64,000 bases of DNA, from contig CM043968.1 in assembly GCA_014529385.2 (NCBI GenBank), positions 129,619,018-129,683,017 on the forward strand. Direction: 5' to 3'. Position 1 is the stretch's first letter, and each line of letters opens with the position of its first letter. This DNA comes from Adiantum capillus-veneris (Eukaryota; Streptophyta; Polypodiopsida; Polypodiales; Pteridaceae). The notes below the pieces were generated by a model. It was not told the DNA's origin. It did not search any database and saw only the letters and a program-made list of their open reading frames with translations. Both the position numbers and the translations under genes were made by a program. This document shows, in pieces, positions 10,345 through 19,343 of the stretch.

Positions 10345-12324
10345 TCATTTTGATTTAAGTAGACTTATCAGATTTTGTAAGTCAAACTTAAGGTATGTCC
10401 AGTTGTGTTTTTCTAAGGAGTTGCAGATGCATGCAACAAGGTCTTTTTTTGTAAACCCGTTCTTAATGAACTTGGTAATCAAAGTTTTGATCTCTTCATA
10501 TGCTCTAAAACAGTCAGAAGAGGCATACATTATAAGAAAAAGCATTCCTAGACAAGTGTGTCGAGAATTTTTGTATGGTCTATTGGTTTTTTTCTTCGTA
10601 AATTCAAAGGACACAAGCTTAAGCTTTTCTCTTTTCCCAAAAAAAAGAGTATAAAAGTTTCCCAAAAATGGGGAAGTTAAAGTAAACTCAATATTCAGGA
10701 AGTGTGTTCTAGAAATGATCCATTTATCCTGCCATAGTACTCTCTCAGAGACTGTAGGTTCAATACTTAAGCAAGGTGGATAAATATCTTTAAGAGTAAT
10801 CTCAAATATGGGGTTGTTTATGCTACATAGGTCATCCATAAATCTGAATGAATGTGCAAAGTGTGTGAGTAACGAATTACTTGCTGGGTTATTTAATATT
10901 TTTAGGAGCCATTGATATTCGAAGTAACAGAGATAAAGATTACACATAATCGGAGAGCATGCAAAACCCATTGGGATCCCTAGAGTTTGTTTGTAGCAGG
11001 TATTACCTAATTGGATACAGCTGTTATTCAGTAGCCAAAAGATATACTTATATAGATCTTCCTCTTTAAAGATGAAAGGTGCAGATTTATTCGATTTTTT
11101 TACCCATCCTTTATTCCCTTTTTGTGAGATGCATGTATACCCAAGTTCCTTTCTGTGGGCGAAGGCAATCTTTATAAGACACGATAAGGTATAAATAAGC
11201 CCAAACAGCCCATCTAAAGGGATATTTTCATAGCATTGAGTTATGTCTGCCGTGAAGATAGAGTAAATGCTTTCTAGGAGGTTGATAAATACCTCAGCTG
11301 TGTTTTTAATGACCCAAAAAGGGCAATAATCTACATTTCTGAATCTCTTTATATCTCTGTGTTTGATGGCACAGATATTTTTTATTTCTAGTAGGACAAC
11401 ATTTAAGCAGTGGGTGATATCATTCGTAACACAAGAGAACAGGCTTTTTGAAGCATCAGAAATCCATCTAAATTTATGCTTATGATTCTTATATGTTGGG
11501 AAGAGTACAGGAATTTTCAAAGATTCAGGACTATAACCGAGTCCTGATAATTCATTGTTTAATGTTGTAGCTACGCAAAGCAGAGAGTAATCAAGTTTTA
11601 AAAAATCATTACTATTAAGTCTTGAACTGGCAGCCTCAAATGCCAATTTTTTACATATAAAGGATGCAGTGTTTGAGGCTTTATCTAGGCCAATAATGAG
11701 CCATTTCTTTTTAATATCATAGATAGAGGTCTTTAGTTTTGGCGTAAGCCAGGTAGTATCAGTGCTTAGCCATACTTGTGGCAAAAGACTGATCTTTTTC
11801 CAAAAAATTCGTTTGAGTGTTGATGTAAGTTGGAAGTGAAGTTCCTCCTCCAGTTGGAGTTTTAAGGCCAAGTCGGCCAGGCATTCAAGTAGTGCTGATA
11901 AGGCACTTTGAGGATTTAGTGGAAAGGGAGGGATATGATTCAAGCCATTACTCAAGAGACTCCTTACTTGAGGATCCGAAATGATTTCTAAGTTAGATGT
12001 ACAAACATGTACACCAAAATCAGTGAAGTATTTACAGAATTTTTGAAATAGATGACAAGAGCAGATAGGTATCTCATTATTATGGAGAAACTCATTGGAA
12101 TAAAAAAGATTCTTAATAGGCGGCGAGTATTTCCAACCAATCATCACATCCTTTAGTAATAAATTCGAGCCAAAAATATGTCCAAAAAATTCTGCAAAGA
12201 TAGCTTGGGGAGTAAAGAAATCCAAAATTTTGCTTGTAAACAAGCAATGTGAGAAAATCCTGTTACACACTTCTTCCTGTGGAGGTAGGTAACATCTTCC
12301 GCCAGTCATCCTTCGATCCTGCAT
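10345..12324 (-). CDS. Penelope-like reverse transcriptase, 659 aa, intact ORF
   Basis: RNA-templated DNA synthesis for the element. Blocks in order: IIGLDKASNTASFICKKLAF (residues about 212-231, the D-K-A-x-N motif of these RTs); LFPTYKNHKHKFRWISDASK; IFTADITQCYENIPLDGL (motif A, catalytic D); YKQTLGIPMGFACSPIMCNL (motif B, where Penelope-like RTs have G-I-P-M-G); SFRFMDDLCSINNP (motif C, M-D-D); then FLNIEFTLTS and a C-terminal region like the thumb. Phe-Arg-Phe-Met-Asp-Asp replaces the commoner Arg-Tyr-Ile-Asp-Asp. No endonuclease domain follows. The ATG at 12324 lies one base after the ORF1 stop (ATGTAATATG), which suggests translation by termination-reinitiation. It has no premature stop, unlike every other pol gene in the window. 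Confidence 0.85.
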   Translation of the reverse strand: MQDRRMTGGRCYLPPQEEVCNRIFSHCLFTSKILDFFTPQAIFAEFFGHIFGSNLLLKDVMIGWKYSPPIKNLFYSNEFLHNNEIPICSCHLFQKFCKYFTDFGVHVCTSNLEIISDPQVRSLLSNGLNHIPPFPLNPQSALSALLECLADLALKLQLEEELHFQLTSTLKRIFWKKISLLPQVWLSTDTTWLTPKLKTSIYDIKKKWLIIGLDKASNTASFICKKLAFEAASSRLNSNDFLKLDYSLLCVATTLNNELSGLGYSPESLKIPVLFPTYKNHKHKFRWISDASKSLFSCVTNDITHCLNVVLLEIKNICAIKHRDIKRFRNVDYCPFWVIKNTAEVFINLLESIYSIFTADITQCYENIPLDGLFGLIYTLSCLIKIAFAHRKELGYTCISQKGNKGWVKKSNKSAPFIFKEEDLYKYIFWLLNNSCIQLGNTCYKQTLGIPMGFACSPIMCNLYLCYFEYQWLLKILNNPASNSLLTHFAHSFRFMDDLCSINNPIFEITLKDIYPPCLSIEPTVSERVLWQDKWIISRTHFLNIEFTLTSPFLGNFYTLFFGKREKLKLVSFEFTKKKTNRPYKNSRHTCLGMLFLIMYASSDCFRAYEEIKTLITKFIKNGFTKKDLVACICNSLEKHNWTYLKFDLQNLISLLKSK

Positions 12325-12325
12325 A

Positions 12326-13692
12326 TTACATATCCAAAAGGTTTATGACTGGTAGGTTTCTTCCCCTACCTCTCACATAACTTCTACCTCTCCCTCTTCC
12401 AAACACAGATTCATTCGAGGAGGGAGTTAAGAAAGAGGTGTAAGACGCCACCGGAGAGACAAGAGTATTAGGACGTTTGGAAACTTGAGATTCATCCTCT
12501 TCAATATTCGGTTTAATTTGGCCAACTATACTTTTGATACCTTTAAAGCCGCCATAAGTGGTTAGCAGAGTCCCACATCCATCAGATCCAATCTCTTCAA
12601 GTGTGTCACGCATAATTGATCTATACTGAATAAAGGCAATTTGAGCTAAGACCAGATCCTTCGCTTGTCCACCAAGCCAAGAGCAAAAGAGGGAAAGGTG
12701 AAATTCTTCTGCTTTATCAGGAAAGATACTAGGCAGATTGTTGAGGGCATACCAAATAGCATGGTCAAACCAAATTATGCTTGACTCGCAAGAAGCTTTG
12801 GGGTCTAATAATCTGCAAGCACACTTAAGGTAAGGCCTGAACACATTCCACATTGTCTCGGTGTAGTAATCAGCATTGCTTTTACTAGAGGTCATCACTC
12901 CTTTAGTTCTTGCATATAACCCTGTATTCGAACTACAATTTTTATCATCAAGGAAACTCATATTGAAAGGATCTTTAATCAGATCCCCTTTGTCCAAGAT
13001 CTGGATCCCTTTCAGAACTTTAAGTTTGCATTCCTCAATAGTAGCAGGGGCCAAGTTGGCAAGGAAGAACCAGGTTTCCATGGATATGGGTGCAAGAAAT
13101 CCTTTATTCGGAAACATCCACAGCCTGTGCTCTACTCCCAAGGATTCTACCTCAACTTGTCGTGATGGTAAAAAAGGAAAGGCCCTAGAGACTTTCGGTA
13201 CCATGTCCAAAAGTGAAGCTTCACTGAGTGAACAAAGGTCTTTCTGAAATTCCTTTACTGCTTCTAAAGCAGCTGCATCTCTACAGAAGAGGCTATTCGG
13301 TGGAGGGACAATAGGCGTAGAGGGAGCAGTAACAAAGATCGGACTAAGCCCACAAAATTTTCTAAGAAGATTGGACAGTTCAGAACCTTTGGAAGAAAAG
13401 ACGCTAAGTCTTGAATATGTGCTTTGGAAAGTCCGGCCAGATTCGAAGTAAATTCCATCAAAAGGTTGATACCATCATGTTTATTTTTTACAAGGAGAGC
13501 TAGTAATTTAACCCATAGGTCAAATGAAATTAGTTGGACAAGAGATAGACTAGACTCCTTCGAAGCATCATAAATTAGGGCAGACGCTTCTCTATCTTGT
13601 ATACATTTTAGTACAAGAAGAGAGGCAAGGGAAAGGGGTTCCACAGGAAGAGCCAGTCCTTGGGAAAGGGAGACAATCTGCAAAATTATCAT
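12326..13692 (-). pseudogene. ORF1 of the Penelope-like element (gag-like), one frameshift
   Basis: The C-terminal block is open from about 13470 to the stop at 12326. It ends in an Arg-Gly tail, FGRGRGRSYVRGRGRN, typical of a nucleic-acid-binding protein. Earlier blocks include ETWFFLANLAPATIEECKLK and WFDHAIWYALNNLPSIFPDK. The 142-codon ORF at 13264-13692 (KESSLSLVQLISFDLWVKLL, HDGINLLMEFTSNLAGLSKA) reads naturally into it if one base is lost or gained near the T4 run at about 13395. I do not recognise a domain. By position directly before RT, and by the RG tail, it is likely the RNA-binding partner of the RT. TTTTGCAG just before 13677 could be a splice acceptor, so the true start may lie further upstream. 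Confidence 0.6.
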
Positions 13693-14210
13693 TAGTTAGA
13701 ATTCCATAGTCTAGGAAGAGGAGTATAGACCTGAAGATCTTATACAAAGAGCTACATCTTTTTGAATTTTACAGCCCTATGAAGATAAGGCCTAGTCTTA
13801 TGTGAGATACAAGGGAAGGTCTTTTCTATTTCTTTAGCTAGACGTAATTTCTCTTAAATCAGAGCTCTTTTTTCTGGGTCAGAGCAGACTTTCATTCTTG
13901 AAGTGAGCTTTCCCACGACCTGGTTAACAGAAGTAATAGATTATGTAAATGATAGTATTTAAAGTAAAGTGAGAAAAATAAATATAAAGTGGAATGGTAG
14001 TGCTAGCAACCTTATCACCAGTCAGGTTAAAAAAAACCACAGAGACTGTGGGATAGCACCCCAGCCTATTAGAGTATAAACATTATACTATCATAGGCGA
14101 AAGTTTCTAGAGTCATTGTCTGAGAGAGAAAAATTGTCAAGTTAATCTCTCTTTTGCGTTTATTGTGTGTGTAGCAGTTCTAAATCTATATATATATATA
14201 TATATATACT
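13693..14210 (-). other. Leader of the Penelope-like unit
   Basis: 518 bp between ORF1 and the right direct repeat, AT-rich, with no convincing ORF. It ends in a (TA)n run at 14187-14208 immediately before the repeat start CAAACGAACAC. On the minus strand this is the 5' end of the complete unit, directly abutting the 3' end of the upstream copy. Confidence 0.5.
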
Positions 14211-16469
14211 CAAACGAACACTAACTGTTCACAGACTAACAATTCTAGAAAATTACAGTGGCATTGCACAATAATTTATTTTCAATTGAAAATAAATTTT
14301 GTACAAGGTAATGAAGATAAAAAAATACAGCTCAAGAATCCATAAACCCAAAGTCTGGGAAATTTTGCGTCACACTAAGAGATCCACCATTTGTTAAGAA
14401 CTGGACATTTTAATCAAGGAAGGTAGCCCTCACCTGCACCCATAGCCACAAGAAAACTATTTGTTAGCACGTGGCTGTATGCAGGTGATGTTGGGCATCC
14501 TAGATGTTTCCATGTCACCTTTAAAAAAACACATAGTTCTTAACTAGTATATTGTTCTCTTTTGAAAAAAAAGTTCCTTGGCATTTTTGCCAATCTGATA
14601 AAGGAAAGTGAAAACCCATAAAGTAGCTATGTATCTGGTTATTCCTCAATTATATATATATATATATTTTTTAAAAAAAAACTTTCTTTGCTACACTACA
14701 GTTTTTAGGAAAAAGAAAACTTCTTTTGTAATCTGATTGGAGAGAATTTCACTCTATAGCGGTAGGCATAGTTAATCTCAGGCCAGATCACAGTTCTATT
14801 AAGGACCACCTCTTCCTTGTGGTTTGAAGTATAGAAAAAAACAATCTTTTGGAACAGATCCTACTTCAAGAACCCTATTATAAACACGTTGAGATATCTT
14901 CAAAGAAACTTCTAAGAACTTACAAATTTATAAACCTGAGCTCCCCCCTTTAAAAAAAAAAAAATTAAAAAAACTTTATTTCTAGAGAAATATCTATGTT
15001 TATTATGTCATGTCTGACATACTCTAGCCCAAGCCAGTTATAAACTATTTTTCATATCATAAAACCCTAGAGGAGTCAGTCCCTAGGTCCAACTTAGACC
15101 TTGTCCGAGAAAGATACGACAAAACATTAACCAGCAAAGATCAACTAAAGGGAAATATATGACTTTCCTTATAATACCAAGAACCTTTTAAACCAACTTC
15201 TAGGAGCTTTTTTGTATATACTGCAAGATGGTAGGTAAAGATCAGTTCATATATACTTGAGTGAAATTAGAAAGCGAGCAGATCATGACAAGCAAATTTT
15301 ATTGAATAGACGAGGGTCAAACCAACCAAGACCTTCAGAACTCGGTCACTATGTTGAAGTAATGATAAGTCACCGAACACTATGACTAAACTTCATAGTA
15401 TGTAATGTAAAAAAGATCAAGTAAATTTGAAACCAACTTTTTTTTAATCAATCCGGTATGTGTTTCCACTCAGAGCTCTATAAAAAATCAGAGAAAGGGC
15501 AACATATCAGCAGCTAGTACTTAGTAAATACAAAATAACTTTTAGCCGATTCAGTGAGATAGGCATCTGCTCTAAAAAACAATTCAATCTTACTAGTAGG
15601 TGATGTAATATGGTAAAAAAGGTTAAGTCATTTTGCAAAAACAATATTTACTCCTACAATTGGGTATGTGATACCACTTACTACCTACCTAATATTAGAA
15701 GACAGGACACCATTTTCGAAACCTGTATTTAGTGCCCCCAGAATAATCTTCAGCCGATTCAATAGAATAGGCACCAAAACTAGAAAGTGAATCAGTCTAG
15801 GGATTGTCCTCTTACTCAAAGGACCTCAGCAATGTAGTGTTACAATAAACCAAAATATCTTTTTAATCTAATAAGATCATTACAGCTCATTTTTTATGAA
15901 ATTTTGGTTTTTTTTTCGGATCTGCAGTATCCCTTTCAGGAGTACATTACATCTATTGAGTAGCTTTTTTACAGAACATAACATCATCACCCATAAATAC
16001 AAATCCTTTCCTTTAAGTACCATAGCATCCTCTTTTCTCAGTAGCCATAATCCCTCATACCTGGCAGTCTCCCCATTTTTCTTTTTTCTTTTTTAAAAAA
16101 TTACAGATTTTTCCTTAAAAAACCAGTTTTACAGCACATTTTACGGAAACCAGACTTATTACTACCATCATTCAAAAAAACTAGGTAGTTCTTAGTTTAA
16201 CTGAGCCATTCACACTTCTTCCCCTAACCAGTAAGAGTCAGTTTCCAGAACCAAGTTATATATATTTATATATATATATATATATTTGGTTTATTTTACG
16301 AAAACAAACACCATTAGTCAAAGAGAATCACAATTTCCCATCTGTCCCAAAGCAGACATATACTCCCACTCATATTTCTCCCATACACCAGTAAGAATAG
16401 TTTCCGAAACATTTTTCCTTTAAAAAAATCTATATTACTGGTTTTTCGAAGCCTTTCAAAACTTTTTTC

Positions 16470-16877
16470 AGCATAGCTTCGTAATATCAATTGACAGTCT
16501 CTAGAGCAAGAAATATTTTATGTTTGACCTGTAGATTAGGAGACGCAGACGCCTCCATGATGTCCTTCCATTCTTTTTTGGCATGTTGAGCACACAGTAG
16601 TAAAATATCTTCTAACACACACAGTATAGAATGCTCACACAAGTGAATACAAAGCACGATGCTAAGTGAGTATGAATACTCACCTTTAAGAGGCTTTTGA
16701 ATCTGTTGATGTCCATCAGAAGACGATACGCCAGACTCGGACAGGCTTCCGCCACTTGAGGTTGCCCATATGGGCCATATACTCAGGGACTGTCATCAGC
16801 TAGAGATCCGGATGCTCCAGACAGTGTCGCATCACATTCGCTGCTATTGTCTCATGCCGACCAAACCCTATCCCACA
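16470..16877. other. About 405-bp segment present only in the right repeat
   Basis: Left-copy sequence CAAAACATTTTCATGCGGTAGCGTG corresponds to CAAAAC-TTTTTTCA at 16457-16470 plus ACATGCAGTAGCGTG at 16875-16889, with CATGC at the joint. The extra part is less AT-rich than its surroundings and contains a GCCCATATGGGC-like palindrome near 16765. It has no terminal inverted repeats or target duplication that I can see, so deletion from the left copy between short homologies is more likely than insertion here. Confidence 0.7.
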
Positions 16878-17408
16878 TGCAGTAGCGTGTTGCAGGAAGC
16901 ACGACTACTAAATGGAGAGAAGAGTTTAAACGCTACATATTACTCTATTGTGTATAAAGCTCTATTGTGTATAAAGCTGAGACTTTTATTAAGTTAAATG
17001 CAAGGTCCAGTCCCCTTCTCCTCAGTTACACCCTGGCAACCGTTAAAACACTGCTCACATGGTCGATATACGGTCCGAAATCCATTATGTGATTATTGTA
17101 CCAAACCCCTAGGTTGATGATACACAACCCGTTATCCATACTACAGAACCTATACTGAGTTTTATTTCATACAATACTCCACTAGGGTAAAGTATCCATG
17201 CCCCAATCTTAACGGTGTGAGTTACTCTACACAAAGACGGTGATTTTAAGTAATCATTTATTATTTCCAATTTTGTCTTGAAGTCAAAAGGTGATTCTAT
17301 AAGATAGATGACATTTTTACACAACCAAGTCCATAGTATTCGTATGGAGTAACTTTTCCTGTGTTACTATACCCAGCTTATTTGCTCCTCAGGTGTATCT
17401 ATCCTAAT

Positions 17409-17914
17409 ATGGTTGACCGTCAAGAACTGGTTTTTGCCATAGCAACAGCTCATCTTTATCAGTTAAGAGAATCTACTCGGAGAGCGACTTTACTCCGTTA
17501 TGAAATTCATTTATTTCCACAATTAGGAACCTCTGTATCTCAAACTAAATGGTGGACATATCAGTACCGTGTAACCCTTTGGGGTCGCTAGCATTTTAGG
17601 AACAATATCATATTGGCGATGGTAATTGAGGCTCTAGGCCTAGGGCCACAGTATTATTACATAAACATTCATTGAAGCCAGGTTTTTTTGAGCGGTTATA
17701 CCTGCTAGCCCAATTCCTTCCACCTCATAAGATTTTTTTGTATCGTAGTTATGGTCATCTATTAAGAGGATATTTTAACAGTACTCCACGCACCAGGGAG
17801 TATGGGTTAGTCTTGGTGACTCGTATCTTGCCTTTAGCAGAGCATCCAAACACCTTCTTTTACTACGACAGCTGTTTTTGTGATCATGTAATGGGCGGTT
17901 TAATAGAGATGTAG
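17409..17914 (+). pseudogene. Opposite-strand ORF of the direct repeat, right copy
   Basis: It starts at ATG 17409 (MVDRQELVFAIATAHLYQLR) and would run about 168 codons to the stop at 17912, matching the left copy. It is broken by TAG at about 17589, where the left copy has GAT, and by a one-base loss near 17660. The breaks differ between the two copies, so the common ancestor could have had an open frame of about 170 codons. Family unknown; substitutions look neutral. Whether it was translated is not decidable here. Confidence 0.4.
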
Positions 17915-17998
17915 ATGAGGGGATCCAAAATACTTATCAGCCCGGCTTCTTTTTGTCAAATTTAATAGAAGAGTCAGTTGAAAGACCTCATGTTAGGT

Positions 17999-18000
17999 TG

Positions 18001-18035
<35 letters not shown>

Positions 18036-18044
18036 GTACATGCT

Positions 18045-18093
<49 letters not shown>

Positions 18094-18325
18094 TCGAGCA
18101 TTACAACATCATTAGCAGTGATGAGGCGTTGAGCACGGTGACAGTGGCTCCTTCTTCTTTGCAGCACAGAATCCTTCACGACGGCAAAGCATTGAGTGGT
18201 GAGTGACATACCATTGCCCCTTTGAGCTTACTACAATAGTCTAGTTGTGTGCTTACAGCCATTTGTGGCTCGCACACAGTGTTTGGCAAGTTCCCAGCTT
18301 CCGACATGTGCATTAAAAGTGCACA
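17999..18325 (+). repeat. 5' LTR of gypsy family B, U3 missing
   Basis: (GT)n at 17999-18036 and (GA)n to 18090 are followed by sequence matching 45630-45846 of the complete B LTR, ending GTGCACA before a PBS. About 280 bp of U3 and promoter (45195-45476 in the other copy) are absent, replaced by the Penelope-like repeat. The junction falls in the GT tract that both partners possess. Confidence 0.8.
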
Positions 18326-18329
18326 TTTT

Positions 18330-18347
18330 TGGCGCCGTTTTTTGGGA
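18330..18347 (+). other. Primer binding site of B (tRNA-Asp type)
   Basis: TGGCGCCGTTTTTTGGGA lies 5 bases after the LTR end. Its first nine or ten bases match the tRNA-Asp-complementary PBS TGGCGCCGTTGCCGGGGA widely used by plant Athila/Tat gypsy elements; the middle has drifted. Confidence 0.7.
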
Positions 18348-19343
18348 TTGCCTTGCACTAAGCTTGAGGAGCACTCTGTGCTACCTCTTGAAGCCATTCT
18401 TTTCATCTTTTTTTGATTTTTTATGAGTTTGGATTAGATCTATTAGTGGTTGTAATGTGTAGGTTTTGGCAAGTTTTGTTAGATCTGTTAGTGGCTGCAA
18501 TGTGCTTTTGTTAGAACTGTTACGCTTTGTAAGGTACAGGTTTTAGTAGGTCTTCTAGTTAGTGTAGTTCTATAATATGCAGTAGACAGTGAGCAGGTTC
18601 ATTATTCTGTTAGTGTGTAATGTGTTGTGTTAGGAAGTGTGTGTGCAGTGCTAATTAGTGTTAATTAGTTCTATTAGCTATAGGTAGCTTAGATAGAGTT
18701 GTAAGATGCAACTGTGTGCGTACATGAGGCAACCTCTGTGCGTGTGAGCTCAGCGCCCACGCATCACAACCTTACCTTATCCACAAAAAGTTAAAGAAAA
18801 AATAAAAAAAATAAAAAAATGCTTCAGACCAAAAAGAACATTCAAAAACAAAAGGAAAAAATAAAAAATCTTATATTAAAAGAAAGGATCGGGATCATTC
18901 CCCAAGCCCAAGCCCAAGTCCAAGCCAAAGGCCTCAGTCCTCAGTCTTATGATATAGTATAGACACTACTATATATATAAAGACTACCCCCTCAAGCTGA
19001 AGGGAGGGCATGTGGGACAAGTCCTTTAAGTCCTCCTCCCTTCCCTTCACACTTACCCCTTGAACTTACTAATTTTAACCTTCTTCCTGATTAGAAAAAT
19101 ACTATTTTTAGGATTTTGAGGGCTTTAAGTAACCGAATTGGAGGTTGTAAAGCACACCACGTTCCTGTAACCAAGACGCTCGTTACAAGCTATCACATGC
19201 CATATTCCATGGCTTGGTTAGAAAAAAGATTTTTTTAAAAAACAAAAAATTGAGAGTAAATTTGAGTTGCAAAACACCCAAAAAAAAACTAGGTGAGCGG
19301 CCTTCACAGGCACTCACCAACACTTCTAGGGTCTTGAGGTCAC
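18348..19343 (+). other. Leader of B before gag
   Basis: About 1 kb with several TTAGT/TGTTAG-rich degenerate repeats, then an A-rich stretch (18780-18880), a TATATATATAAAG run near 18970 and a GT/AG-poor tract. It is collinear with 45869-46848 in the second B copy. No ORF of note. Confidence 0.6.

Larger units (their letters stand above)
6820..18038 (-). mobile_element. Penelope-like retroelement with long flanking direct repeats
   Basis: On the minus strand the order is: direct repeat (18038-14211), a (TA)n-bearing leader, ORF1, RT, and a second direct repeat (10229-6820). The RT has the I-P-M-G and F-M-D-D motifs of Penelope-like elements. Penelope-like elements commonly sit as head-to-tail tandems in which an incomplete upstream copy forms a 'pseudo-LTR'. 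Here the complete unit would be 14210-6820 (7.4 kb), and the upstream copy would be cut at its (CA)n tract. I see no GIY-YIG endonuclease, which would fit the endonuclease-deficient Athena/Coprina type reported in rotifers, fungi and some plants. Nor do I see telomeric repeats at the ends. The two flanks are different gypsy elements (D and B), so no target duplication can be read. Confidence 0.8.
14211..18038 (-). repeat. Penelope-like direct repeat, right copy (truncated upstream copy)
   Basis: It is homologous to 6820-10229 over its whole length, from CAAACGAACACTAACTG to CCTCATGTTA at 17995, and passes into a (GT)n tract. It is about 400 bp longer because of the segment at 16470-16877. 14211-16470 shows no gene. 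Both copies keep the same TATATATA run, the same poly-A/T runs and the opposite-strand ORF. The (GT)n end is shared with the GT tract of the B-family LTR that follows. Confidence 0.9.

Noticed and set aside
16785-16830. CTGATGA on the minus strand as a possible hammerhead ribozyme core, known from Penelope-like elements
   Set aside because: No stem II pairing followed by GAAA, and no matching stem III. The segment is in only one repeat copy. The CTGATGAAAAAG before the C palindromes was rejected for the same reason.
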